Source: a virus. Taken from it: 58,092 bases of DNA. The stretch spans positions 1 to 58,092 of the IMG/VR virus record IMGVR_UViG_3300042290_000649; one strand, 5' to 3'. The position numbers and the translations under genes are program-made. The notes beneath the pieces are model-generated. The model saw only the letters and a program-made list of their open reading frames with translations. It made no database searches and was not told the origin of the DNA. Within the stretch, counting starts at the first letter, position 1. Every line of letters begins with the position of its first letter. Below are positions 26,801 to 34,456 of the stretch, piece by piece.

Positions 26801-29800
26801 GCGCTGGGCGGCAACACGTTCTTTTCTTGCAGCGTTATCTGCAACAACCTGCGCGTCATACTCTTCCTTGGTTGGCTCTGCTGCTGTTTTGGGTGCCTCT
26901 GCAGCCTTTGTCGCAGCCTCTTCAGCCTTCTTTGCCTCTTCTTCTTTTGCTTTTGCTTTCGCTGCATCAGCCGCGTTCTTCCTGTCGGACGCTGCTTTTT
27001 CCCTTGCCGCTGCGGCAGCGGAGCGGGCCTGCTGATCATCGTGAATCTTTTTCAATCGAGCGGCATCAGCGGCGTTTAGTTCTGCAATCTTGGCCTCGTC
27101 TGCATCCCTCTTTCTCTTTGCAACGACCGAGGGGTCAACACGTGCCGCCTCGTCGGGGCTAAGGCCAACTTCTGCACCCTCATCAATCTGTGCCTCCATC
27201 GGTGTTTCCAGGCGCGCCCTTGGGTCTTGCTTCCTGGCCCTCTTGCGCGCCGCTTCAGCCCGAGTCCCAGCGGTCTTGAGTCGCTCCTCGTCCCGCTTAG
27301 CGTTTCTGGCCATGTCCCTTTCTTGCCTTTCACGAATGAGTCCCTCGGTCTGCGCTGGCGTTAGCGTGGCAAGTTCATCGGTGCTAACGCCAAGTTCTTC
27401 TGCCTGATCAATCTCTGCCTCTCGTGGAGTAATGAGGCCGGAAAGCATATCCGCTCCGGCCGGAGTCTTCTTCTTTCTTGGCTTCTTTTCTTTCTTCGGC
27501 TTGGGCTTCTCTTCTTCGACTGGGGCGTAGGTGTCTGATGAGTCCTCTTCGAAAGATCCATCATCATCTGGCACGTCATCTTCGGAAGTCTCCGCCGCCT
27601 GCTTGCTTTTCTCTTCATTTGCCGCAATGATGTTTTTCAGTTTGGCAATCAGGCTGGCAACGACGCGCTGCTCTCCCGCCGGTACCGGCTCGCCAGCCTG
27701 GCGTCGATCCTTTTGCACGTCCTCCTCGTTGAGCACCATGTCGAGCAACTCTTTGGCGTCTTCGTTGTCCACGTCTAGCGTGCTGCGTCCCGCAACAATC
27801 TGAGCCATGATGTTATTCCAGGTTCTAGGTTTGTCCGACTGCTCCATGCCGCGCTGCTCTATCAGGTCCTTCTGCGCAGAGGTCAGCGCCAACTTCGAAC
27901 CGCCCTCGCGCGGCTCGATGGACGCCCATTCAGGAGGTAGCGTTGCTACTGGCGGTGGGAGGCGGGGACCTGCCTCTACTGTTGTGCTATCGGGAATCCT
28001 ACGCTCCAATTCCGCCGCTGCTTCCCCGGGCGGCAACATCTGAGTCGTATCAACCTGAATCTCATCTGCCTGCTTGGCCCTCTCTTCATCGCGCTTCTTT
28101 TTCATCGCGGCAAAATCGAACGTAAGCGGAATTTCTTCCTCACCGCCTGCGCCGAGAGGAACTACTCCCCCTTCTCTCTTGATCTTTCCAAGTTGTTCCG
28201 GCCCACCCTCTGTCTCCATCTTCCCAAGTTGTACTGCGTCGTCTTCTTCCTCACCGAATCCGTAAATCTGTCCGCGCTGCGCCTTAAGGCGTGCCTGCAT
28301 TAGGAGAATGTTTCGCCTTATTCTTTCTATCGGGAAAAGTTTTATTGTTTTGTTGCCGTTGCCCTTATCCTCTTCCTCCGTTGGCATCTCACCGCTTTCC
28401 AGTTCAGGCATAACATTCGCCAGGGCCGTCAGCAAGATTTGCTCCGCGATGCGGTCATCTATAACTTTTCCGTCGGACTTAAGGCCGCCCATTTGATTTT
28501 GAATCGATAGGGCGTAGTCTATGATTTCTTGCGGTATTCCTGCAGATAGGACATCGTCAGTCCTGGATATACCCCCGCCCAGTCTTGTGAGCCCGGCAAT
28601 GCCCGCCGCGCTGGGCGGCATGCCGCCAACAAAACCTGCGATATCAGGTCCCTTGTTGATAATTGCGTTTTCCAGGGACTCTCTTACTAGTGCGTACTGC
28701 CGCTCATCGGCCTTTCTTTCCTCTACCTCTTTCTTATTTAGCAATCCTATTCTTGCTTCATCAAGTTTCGACTCTGACGCGATAAGGTCGTCAATTTGCT
28801 TATCAAGACCTTGTGCGGTTTCCCTTAGGGTTGCCCTATCTTCCTCTGATCCATTGTCGTATTCGTCGGAGTCGTATATTGCGTCAATCTGTTCTTGCAG
28901 AGATTGAATTTTTGCGCTTGACGCCTTCAAGGCTTTGTCTATTTCGGCCAACTTGTCTTGGTCCTCGCCCGTAAAGGCCCCTACAGACTCCTGACGAGAA
29001 ATCTTCTTGAATGACTCATCGTAATCATCGCTAAACTCATAAGTTCTACTAAGGGGGACAAACCCGCGACCACGCACTCGGTCATGCGTAATCTGCTGCG
29101 ATTGCATCTTTGCCCGCTGCTCTTCTGAATATTGCGGTAGAAGGTTAATTTGATCCGCTCCAGAATACTCACCTCCGCGATACGCTCCGAGGCCACGCTG
29201 CTCTCGTGCGACCCCCAGTTTTACTGCTCGCTCTCTTTGGTCAAAAGGAATTACCTCGGTCAAATCAAATGCAGTTCCCAGCACCTCCTCACCCGGCTTG
29301 CGCGGATCAGTGAAACTCTGATCCCACATGCCAATCCAGGTGTCGACACCTGCCATAATTCTTGCGCGGATTTGCGCTTCGTTATCCTTAATAAATTTAT
29401 TAAGCGCCTCGCCAAGCCCCTTTGTGGTTGCAACAGAAGTTTTTGGAACGTTCTGGTCTACTCCGCCCGCCTCTTGCTGCGTTCCGCCAACAAGGTATCC
29501 CTCTTCCGGCTCAACGTTTTCAACAATAATTTGACCTTGCTTATCAATAGCAAGTTTTCTTGTTAGGCCGTCAGTAACAGCGGCGAGGATCTCCTCTGTT
29601 TTCATTGCCTCACGTGGCGCTTCGGCTTCTTCTCCGTATCCGTATGTTCTACTAATGCCTCCCCTGACGGACCCGATTGATGACCTTCTTGCATCGGACT
29701 CTAGATATGCCTCCCTTCCTGGGGCGGAGAGTCCACCAAACTTCTCAGCAACAACGTCTAGTGTTTCCTGCGTGAAGGTTCCGGTCCTTGGCGCAACTCC

Positions 29801-32800
29801 TCGATGATGCCCTTGGGTGTGACCATTCAATTGTGCCATAACGTTTGCAAGGTACTCGCCCGTAAATTTGTTGATATGCGCTATCCATTGTTCATACGGA
29901 GCGTCTTCGCTAATCGCCGGAACGTTCATGACATAGTCAGAAAGGATTCTCCGTAGTTTTGCACTGACTTCGCTGGGCAAATTATTGCCTGAGTTCTCAA
30001 GCGTCTCTTGGATTTTCATCATGTAGTCATAGATCGCCTCGTGAATTGGCTCGATGTCGCGGCTCAGGCCAACCGACCCCCTGCCGCCAATTGCGGCCAT
30101 GTGCCCACCTTCGTGTGAGGCGATAGCGCCAAAGCCCATCATTGGAACCAGTTCGCCGTCCTTCTTTGTGCGCATTTTTTCTGCTACTTGGAGCGATGCG
30201 TATGTTTGGTATCCGCCGTCAGGCTGCTCAACGCCCCTTGTGACATGAGAGTACCCAGGAGCATTTTGATACGTATCGTCTGTGCTATCCACCGTCGTAA
30301 CGCTTATGCCACGATTGACCGTTGGAATCTTCGCAAGCAAAGCAAGCAGTTCATTTGCCGCAGCAAAGGCCGCCGAATCCGCCGATACTTCATCTCCCTT
30401 GTGGACAACGGTAACTATTGCCTTGTCCGGTAGCGGTGGCAGATCTCCCCTATCCGCCGTAGTTGCGTGCGACTGGTCTACTTCTACCTGGGAGACTTGC
30501 AATCCCATTGATGCAAGGTAGTCAAGAACTGTCTGCGCAATAATTTTTGCCTCTGCCAATGAAACATTTTCGTTGTCTTTTGGATCTTTAACCCCCTTAC
30601 GGGCTGCATCGTCTTGCAGGTCATACGGGATCATGCCCATCCCGATAGATTGAATCTGCTCCGGTGTCAGCCCTTCAAGCGACGTAATCCTATTGAATTG
30701 AGACATTGCTGGGGTAAGCGGCGCTGTTTCCATGTTCCGTTGCATGACTGGGGCTGGGCGACCGACGCCTTGAGATGTTCTTACCGGGTCAAATACGTCA
30801 TATCCGTAAACTCTTGAGGAGCCATCGCCAAGTTGTGGGGCATCCGAAGCAAGGTCAGGGATGTATTCCTTAAACGCCGCTATTCGTTGCTTAAGCAACT
30901 CAAGATCTATTTTTGCCTGTCGCTCTTCTTCTGCAAGTTGCGAAAGAATCTCTGGGTCTTGTCCTACCAACTCAGCAAGCAGGGGGAAATTGCCAAGAAC
31001 TTCCATAATCTTTGGAACTCCCTGGATAATCTCGGCAAACTTTGTTCGGGTCTCAGCATTTCCAAGGTCGAACTTCCCTGGCTCAGCAGAAAGTGCCTTC
31101 AGATCTGCACGCTTCGCCTTGCCACCAACGGTTCCCTCTCCCGGTATCATTGCCCGCAGGGCATCCGGGTCCAGTAGATTCCTTGCCATCGCCTCTGCAA
31201 GAATCTTAGTAATTTCTTCTGGATCACCAGCGGTAACTGTTTCCGCTATTGCGCGGAGTTGCGATTCCTCTGCTGCCGCACCGTAATCGCCAAAGGGAAC
31301 ACCTGGTACATCTGCGCGACCGGTACCCGCGCCCCTTGTCTGCTTTACCGAGTAGGCATTTTTTGATGCCTGGGTCAAGGCATCTAGATTTGTTATAAGC
31401 GGCGTTAGAATATCCCTTGCAACAACTGCGGCAAGCGCGGGGCGATCGGATTCTGAAACCGCACCAGAAGTCGCAGCGCCGCTTTTAACGAAATCTAGTG
31501 CGCCAAGAACGCCGCCGCCTCCCTGGCCAAGAGCACCAACAACATCCTTGATTCTCTGCATCGCCGCCGCCGATTCTCTATTCATCTCACTTGGGTCAAT
31601 CTTCATCTTCTGCACTGCAGCCATGATGCTCATTAACCCAACAAGGTGATCACGAAGTTCTGATGCAATTTCTGGCTTTACCGTCTTACCAGACGAAAGC
31701 GTTGCTGTAATTTCAGCAAAAAGTGCTTCAATATTCACCACCGTGCGATCGACAGTATCTACAAACTCGGCGAGATCTTTTCCAGTTGCGGTAACTGTTT
31801 GAAGTTCAATTCCTCTCTTGCCTGTTTTTTCGATTCTTGTCGAAAGCATGGCGGCAACAGGATTGCCGATTTCCTCGTTTCTAACTGCCCCATCTTCTTC
31901 TCGGCTGTATGATGGATACGGCGAAAAGAGTTGGCTTACCCTTGCCAGTGCCAGGGGGTTTTGAACCCCGGCAATTGGGCTTCTTGATGGCCTCAGGACG
32001 CCCGTTTCCTCATCCTCAATAACCCCAAGTTGCCGGTCTTCTTCTATACCAATAGCGGCAAGAAGACCGGAAATTCCACCAGATGCTTTTACTCCACCCT
32101 TTGAAATTTCCCTAAGTTCTGCGCGAATAGTTGCAAGGCGCTCCGCTTCTACCTCTGTCCTGTTTTCAATTGCAGCAAGTTCTGTTTCTTCTATCTCTAG
32201 AAGTTGCACTCGCGCTCTGGCAATTCCCTTCGAAACACCGGTTGTTCCAATTTCCCTAAGATCGCCAGACGGCAGTACATCGCTAACGCTTCTGCCGCCG
32301 CTGCGGAGCCTGCGCATCCGCTCTTCAACTCCTCGGTCTTCATCTTCACGGCTAGAGACCATTGATATTGCCCTAAGGGCGGGGCTGCTCTGAATTGCCC
32401 TGCCGATGGCGGCCTCGGCGGCGATCCTTGCGGCGCCCTCCGGTACCGGCTCTGGGGGCAACGCGCCGCCTCGCAGGACTTCCACATCGGACTTCTTCCT
32501 GCGCCCAGTTGCTCTACCCGGCGTGTACGCCTTAGAAAGGATTTGATTACGGAATTCAGCGACCTCTTCATCAGTTCTTGGGGCTGCCGCCTTGAACTCC
32601 TCAATCATAGTGGCGGCAATTTCCTTCATGAACGTCTTGATCAACTTGTCAAAATCGATCTCTCCGATCACATCTTGAACCGCCTCTTGTATCCTTCTTT
32701 GGGCATCGATAACTGCAGAGGAGTACGCAACTTTCGCTTCTGCAATTTTTCTATCAAGTTCTTCCAATAGGGGAGTTGAAGATCGCAGGCTCGGCGTCCC

Positions 32801-34441
32801 TGCTTTTTCTAGCCTATCCAACTGTTCACGGAGTTGAGCATCTGATCGACCTTCCGGGTCCCTGATTGGCGCGCCAGAAGTTTTGACGCGGCCGTCCATA
32901 AATATCGGCTTTTCATATTCGCCAATTTGCCCCCGGGCTTTTGCCAGTTCTGTTTCTAGTCTTGCAAGACGATTACGCAATGCAGCAACTTCTGGAGATC
33001 TAAGTACTGACTCCGCAGCGCGTGCATCTGCTTCAATTTTTTCCTCTGGTACCCACTGTGTTGGGGTTTTGCTTACTATTTCTGGCCTGTTATCCAGCCT
33101 TTTTATTAAATCAAGAAGTTTTGCTGACTCGGCCGCGCCGAATACCGCAGCAGCACCTCGGCCGCCACGAAGAGCAATTGTCTCTTCCTGGAAATCAATG
33201 CTACTTCGGGCTTCAAATTCTTGCTCTCTTGCAGCAGCAAGTCTCTCACCATAAGGGCGCGCAGCAGACTGGTCTTTCTTTTGTCGAAAACTTTTTGTCC
33301 CGTCTGGCTCCTCAACCACATCGTAAGCGCGCTTGTTGTATTCAGGTTGAACTTTTGCAATTTCTTCTCTTGCAGCAGCAAGTCTTGCCGAATCGGCTCG
33401 AACCTGCTCTTCTATTTTTGCTATTTCACCAGAGATTTGAGCAATGTGCCTAAGATTGCGCGTTAATTCAGAAATGTCGTCGGAAGCGCTTGCGGTGCGC
33501 AGTTTTTCGTATTGAGCCCTTGCCCCACCCTCAAGTTTTTCCGGCTTATCAACTCTGTTCTTCTTGAGGATCGCCTCCATTCCGGCCTTTGCCGCATCTT
33601 GCAAGGCCTTTATGGAGGAGTCGATTTCTTTCTGAACCTCTGGCGCACGAGTGCCAGTCTCAACAAGTATTTCTTTCTTTCCAGAACTTCCAACCCTTGT
33701 GGGTGCTTCCCCCCTGGTAGCATCTATTATCCTTTTGTTTTCAATCGTAAATTCAGCCTGGGGAACAATGGCACCCAATTCTTTTTTAAGTCGAGCAACC
33801 TCATCCTCGGCCTCTTTTAACGACTTTGGGTCGATAAGCGGTCCGGTGTACGGCTTTAGTCTTGTGGACTCCTGCAATGCAAGGGTGATGTCGAGTCTCG
33901 ATTGCTCTGCTCGCGCTGATGCGGCCGTCTCATTTTCCCTTGCAAGGGCGGCCGCTGCCTCGTTCCGTAGGCGGACTAATTCACCAAGCGCAGCGCGCTG
34001 GGAATCAATGGCCGACGAACTCTCCTCCTCAATCTTCTTAACGCGCGCGGAAGCGGCCTCCAACTCCGGCATAGAGTCAAGCCTGGCCTTTACCGCCCTG
34101 GCAACATGCGCGGCGGCAAGGGCCTCCTGCCTACCCTGTGCCTCTATCGCAGCAGCGCGAGCCGCATCGAGTTGAGCGCGCCTCTTTGCTGCTGCCTCTG
34201 CAAACGAAGCCGTTTCTTCCGGCGTTGCCATTTTGAGTTTTGAGGCAGCGTCTACGGCCTTTTTTGCCGTCTCCGCAGCGCCGAGCGCCGTCTCTGCTGC
34301 CTTAGTTAGCCCATCAATAGAATCGGCAACGCTCTCAATGGATTCGGCAACTGCGTCAATCTCGGTTGCTGACTGACTTGCGCCGACGACATCAATATTT
34401 ATCTTTATGTCTTGATCGTCGTTACCGCCGAAGTCATCCAT
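17813..34441 (-). CDS. Giant tail tape measure protein with embedded metallopeptidase motif
   Basis: At 5542 residues this is one of the largest tape measure proteins known. The start (ATG 34439-34441) follows AAGGGA. The first ~700 residues are Ala/Glu/Arg coiled coil. Around residue 1443 is HEGGH, an HExxH zinc-peptidase motif. A domain near 1700-1760 (DTWIGMWDQSF, GTAFDLTEVIPFDQRERAVK) resembles modules of phage polyvalent/MuF-type proteins. A long charged helix and Pro-rich linker span about 2380-2640. The tape-measure core lies at about 2930-3210 (NTTVGFNTLFANTLQA; AFGFEAREIPDMVNAISNAV). Hydrophobic segments follow at about 3320-3450 and near 3980. It sets tail length and probably enters the cell envelope during ejection. 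Confidence 0.93.
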   Translation of the reverse strand: MDDFGGNDDQDIKINIDVVGASQSATEIDAVAESIESVADSIDGLTKAAETALGAAETAKKAVDAASKLKMATPEETASFAEAAAKRRAQLDAARAAAIEAQGRQEALAAAHVARAVKARLDSMPELEAASARVKKIEEESSSAIDSQRAALGELVRLRNEAAAALARENETAASARAEQSRLDITLALQESTRLKPYTGPLIDPKSLKEAEDEVARLKKELGAIVPQAEFTIENKRIIDATRGEAPTRVGSSGKKEILVETGTRAPEVQKEIDSSIKALQDAAKAGMEAILKKNRVDKPEKLEGGARAQYEKLRTASASDDISELTRNLRHIAQISGEIAKIEEQVRADSARLAAAREEIAKVQPEYNKRAYDVVEEPDGTKSFRQKKDQSAARPYGERLAAAREQEFEARSSIDFQEETIALRGGRGAAAVFGAAESAKLLDLIKRLDNRPEIVSKTPTQWVPEEKIEADARAAESVLRSPEVAALRNRLARLETELAKARGQIGEYEKPIFMDGRVKTSGAPIRDPEGRSDAQLREQLDRLEKAGTPSLRSSTPLLEELDRKIAEAKVAYSSAVIDAQRRIQEAVQDVIGEIDFDKLIKTFMKEIAATMIEEFKAAAPRTDEEVAEFRNQILSKAYTPGRATGRRKKSDVEVLRGGALPPEPVPEGAARIAAEAAIGRAIQSSPALRAISMVSSREDEDRGVEERMRRLRSGGRSVSDVLPSGDLREIGTTGVSKGIARARVQLLEIEETELAAIENRTEVEAERLATIRAELREISKGGVKASGGISGLLAAIGIEEDRQLGVIEDEETGVLRPSRSPIAGVQNPLALARVSQLFSPYPSYSREEDGAVRNEEIGNPVAAMLSTRIEKTGKRGIELQTVTATGKDLAEFVDTVDRTVVNIEALFAEITATLSSGKTVKPEIASELRDHLVGLMSIMAAVQKMKIDPSEMNRESAAAMQRIKDVVGALGQGGGGVLGALDFVKSGAATSGAVSESDRPALAAVVARDILTPLITNLDALTQASKNAYSVKQTRGAGTGRADVPGVPFGDYGAAAEESQLRAIAETVTAGDPEEITKILAEAMARNLLDPDALRAMIPGEGTVGGKAKRADLKALSAEPGKFDLGNAETRTKFAEIIQGVPKIMEVLGNFPLLAELVGQDPEILSQLAEEERQAKIDLELLKQRIAAFKEYIPDLASDAPQLGDGSSRVYGYDVFDPVRTSQGVGRPAPVMQRNMETAPLTPAMSQFNRITSLEGLTPEQIQSIGMGMIPYDLQDDAARKGVKDPKDNENVSLAEAKIIAQTVLDYLASMGLQVSQVEVDQSHATTADRGDLPPLPDKAIVTVVHKGDEVSADSAAFAAANELLALLAKIPTVNRGISVTTVDSTDDTYQNAPGYSHVTRGVEQPDGGYQTYASLQVAEKMRTKKDGELVPMMGFGAIASHEGGHMAAIGGRGSVGLSRDIEPIHEAIYDYMMKIQETLENSGNNLPSEVSAKLRRILSDYVMNVPAISEDAPYEQWIAHINKFTGEYLANVMAQLNGHTQGHHRGVAPRTGTFTQETLDVVAEKFGGLSAPGREAYLESDARRSSIGSVRGGISRTYGYGEEAEAPREAMKTEEILAAVTDGLTRKLAIDKQGQIIVENVEPEEGYLVGGTQQEAGGVDQNVPKTSVATTKGLGEALNKFIKDNEAQIRARIMAGVDTWIGMWDQSFTDPRKPGEEVLGTAFDLTEVIPFDQRERAVKLGVAREQRGLGAYRGGEYSGADQINLLPQYSEEQRAKMQSQQITHDRVRGRGFVPLSRTYEFSDDYDESFKKISRQESVGAFTGEDQDKLAEIDKALKASSAKIQSLQEQIDAIYDSDEYDNGSEEDRATLRETAQGLDKQIDDLIASESKLDEARIGLLNKKEVEERKADERQYALVRESLENAIINKGPDIAGFVGGMPPSAAGIAGLTRLGGGISRTDDVLSAGIPQEIIDYALSIQNQMGGLKSDGKVIDDRIAEQILLTALANVMPELESGEMPTEEEDKGNGNKTIKLFPIERIRRNILLMQARLKAQRGQIYGFGEEEDDAVQLGKMETEGGPEQLGKIKREGGVVPLGAGGEEEIPLTFDFAAMKKKRDEERAKQADEIQVDTTQMLPPGEAAAELERRIPDSTTVEAGPRLPPPVATLPPEWASIEPREGGSKLALTSAQKDLIEQRGMEQSDKPRTWNNIMAQIVAGRSTLDVDNEDAKELLDMVLNEEDVQKDRRQAGEPVPAGEQRVVASLIAKLKNIIAANEEKSKQAAETSEDDVPDDDGSFEEDSSDTYAPVEEEKPKPKKEKKPRKKKTPAGADMLSGLITPREAEIDQAEELGVSTDELATLTPAQTEGLIRERQERDMARNAKRDEERLKTAGTRAEAARKRARKQDPRARLETPMEAQIDEGAEVGLSPDEAARVDPSVVAKRKRDADEAKIAELNAADAARLKKIHDDQQARSAAAAAREKAASDRKNAADAAKAKAKEEEAKKAEEAATKAAEAPKTAAEPTKEEYDAQVVADNAARKERVAAQRRARAAAKKAAVAAEQEAAAIESSAVESDRVAAVERATVAESQQQVPAQGAAPARPAAPAGPPAPPSRPPAPPTPPAGDGQQPDDTSRVDAEVNEAIARIGLGSKLPALEAIVARIAEEVEKMVNAKVDEGAKVGISYDRDALKSQIIESNVGGFKDLLTYLDGIAEQSEKLRSQKAMPIMGEKENAGTPAAVAQRIGNATWLPDGLKRQELIKIAEDFDKLGEEVALLIAMSRQGKLKIQQEIQSTAAGKGAGGDDAGDGSAPGGGGSGWGDEGYKAPNLENVYKGMEHLKQLSNIYRELRPQVLHLTGNIDQSSLMMQKQQQAAENVTKALGTYMNVNTGIIRSLKTQVGRAATFLFVQQIGREIATVVEHLQSGVFKFNQVLENTTVGFNTLFANTLQAATSAENDLVPAYNSVGVQIGFMKEQALTFNEALLLTSKAADNMVARIRDIANVTPFRFQPLVEASLKMKAFGFEAREIPDMVNAISNAVAALGGNDEKIDRIAYALGQMNSAGRVYQNDMMQLANAGVAGYRMLSEKMLTDLIALKKYAMGELSGLPDYVIDEMKRLQSVIGSANFVKSFGTMDQMIETLKDPKRAEGLIRNMAKRGFLMGSVAARAITEGMDRQYQGSADRLSRTMTGALSTIADLSQNFMAMAFKPLYDSVRDTIVELGQFMLKSQQITIFIESFAKNVANFVNSLKGFGPALEKVAQIFINVFVGGFGAALERGSQFGAVFTDIVDKVGSGLALIGDILSDKVGRGLATAATLGTIFAKAIMANPMIATITLIIVAISGLADAIRKNTFGFGTYLSVFVDSIKGFITIIADALATIAKELATSAISSFIASMAVAIGALMPFLTVLLGTFSLLLKVLTPFAPILGLLLGIFIAFKTATMLWQVATATLAKPIAGIVTAWNSASDAVTKYGSAVRLTADRHADLRAEKISARDYVKGDNGEVLMDKNGKPIINYNRATEKINSQGYPDPETGERATSMVAAGGKVKGFLGNVEDTVFRGPLGFLKGILTQPREKIFGAMAPDFGDGFTLRHQDSGPGHMSPVFTGQKLQSRFESFQKGGVLQDLGMQLSNAGILEIPGMKDGKLDASANKYTTAWGKNFETLVLIEREASYVMTKAFEKVEAMAARYKSLMDSGKTGEANAVIAEFKKSKEGRMILPMLMRAKGDKRKLGKVSDDEIGTLLGEFHSGGLKLSKRDMRRIETLPPEVQKLIYGEVGKRVASGDSKLTKSESEELEKVRARGISSAALKGGSVGMIQKMAAAMSNFYDVINKKTAQLIKNVPLLNKLQTVKLGGAGTGLSQIQQGEDGGYYYTGKDGNITKRRVSENVVASRRTMRGGAFGKLAGLGGMLSQGGALLGIGSASSRAAGMPNAVLAGLEMFGMGNILGPDLKQTLSQKSGLFQSLGNGIGSMIGMGVGGMIPIIGPIIGPAIGSMIGELAGSMADSIIRGSEAAVEQQKARIEANKKLGLSEEDAKAAAELQSKIDKSLGLTGEGAGGIPFIVNGVQSLPKDVNTEKLTNQLSRKDILTLYDYDKSGSIDGGTEMTNAIAAINSEIMMNLRMTKNIFEKDSAGNYIYTGEDDVANRSKATGMGYVDVPTTASSGIGATPEQYAAYDKLIAQKAAIAAGSVDPNAFAAMFPDLPQTANELRTLNLTEITNPTNKSDKGLGMNQVLQLAGFAFNKEQNASTAFDDAQLRQYLQSGKNFEGVIKQLQEAKDGGALLSAASQKLLDYATLLKVETANSYTDEFGNIREMYKGGIARLVSYDAAQVTATQKVGEDGKTIVEPGKSFTDLLGYKAVEMGTGIGGGDTKYNSLVMQTLTQIGRIDPIDAMLEAGVIKSIDEMVGWSAQQLKDALAKTVEYFDAFNKRAKELTPKVDLKSSRRELMDEFGSELGYKLFDQFFEQRQKLSALEAERKKLGGDSELSRLQMLEDATKDKFKTTTTRTYEGGAIVGSSTDRQAMPSILTTAEAAKLARIRAIDKEILATRYQVFKIGVLEDKRQSASEAIRNKAIQDEAALARFKSDYSAQLSIITTKITQNKSLTRDEIDLMEREAALRDKIFNLTEREVDLGQSLAILEGQGISISNKELLNNQALLQILARKADLQAIANKSSQSAVHWAQLEAQAKVQGMQLAEKQNDLSMARLEEMEKQNVTSFGDAAVAASRDAWWSETSQAQQRAYEAFMARTETLRKTIRLMETNLNSLNAKLKDNPYGYSAEELTKIRELVAQAQGALVGGDQGTTTAAAIQRNTSLLSTMASVAQKAYDRVKKAQQTTHDEYIKQLDEQGKAIDERYRKRTQEQTEKGLLEQLQLSGLQMRSDSADPIEAAKAFYDAKNNLAEFYIEKQKDDELKAIEDEKERYSKQFQENTDAQEQIYSASITRMQNRFEAVSKVLGMDSIPGETLNDMLRLTMTGTLPGMSEAMKRMSTTDIFKSILANAEDVATMGKQTLALGETMGNLEFGQFAAEGGTYSIPASLSNGLSAFNKFTSASGFNVFRGDNEESGLLATFMNEAVSAGLKYTDVGVKDSKTGLDKVFTGATAIRDYLKSIKPAGGFGTAEKDKEKYAVLEYAEALLSGKNTFGTTAKMAILAQRTLEQGLTDFETATKTNINMASILEADLSDEVINKFIAASGETPTAESVKKLRDMVRDTYADVLARFDLEEYVKFADSTDSRIGELSNTVDSLDDAMSHLAGTLGSAQKDLTTLDKILFGTTYDNTAPIPGIDAATEQLQSVTDAIEATRSAFESTMTNLEAYADSLQGPIGAFHQLAEAMALVAGITLPTTGTVAPTIPMRSLLQTPDGLEERMQRPVSEKYNPRGYYDGQGVSGHTNLPPGMVGHAMLLGVYDAVLDRVIREEDEMSDRLKARLKELEAIRFLGSEEPEDEYRQVTAMPVPPITEFNAELKARLAEYAAAFASSIQTVGINGAQTTVTMYNQIPITITINDAQDMNTADLAEQVEEAVGRAIRASGGSYISSPTGSISG

Positions 34442-34456
34442 GTGAATCCCTTAATG

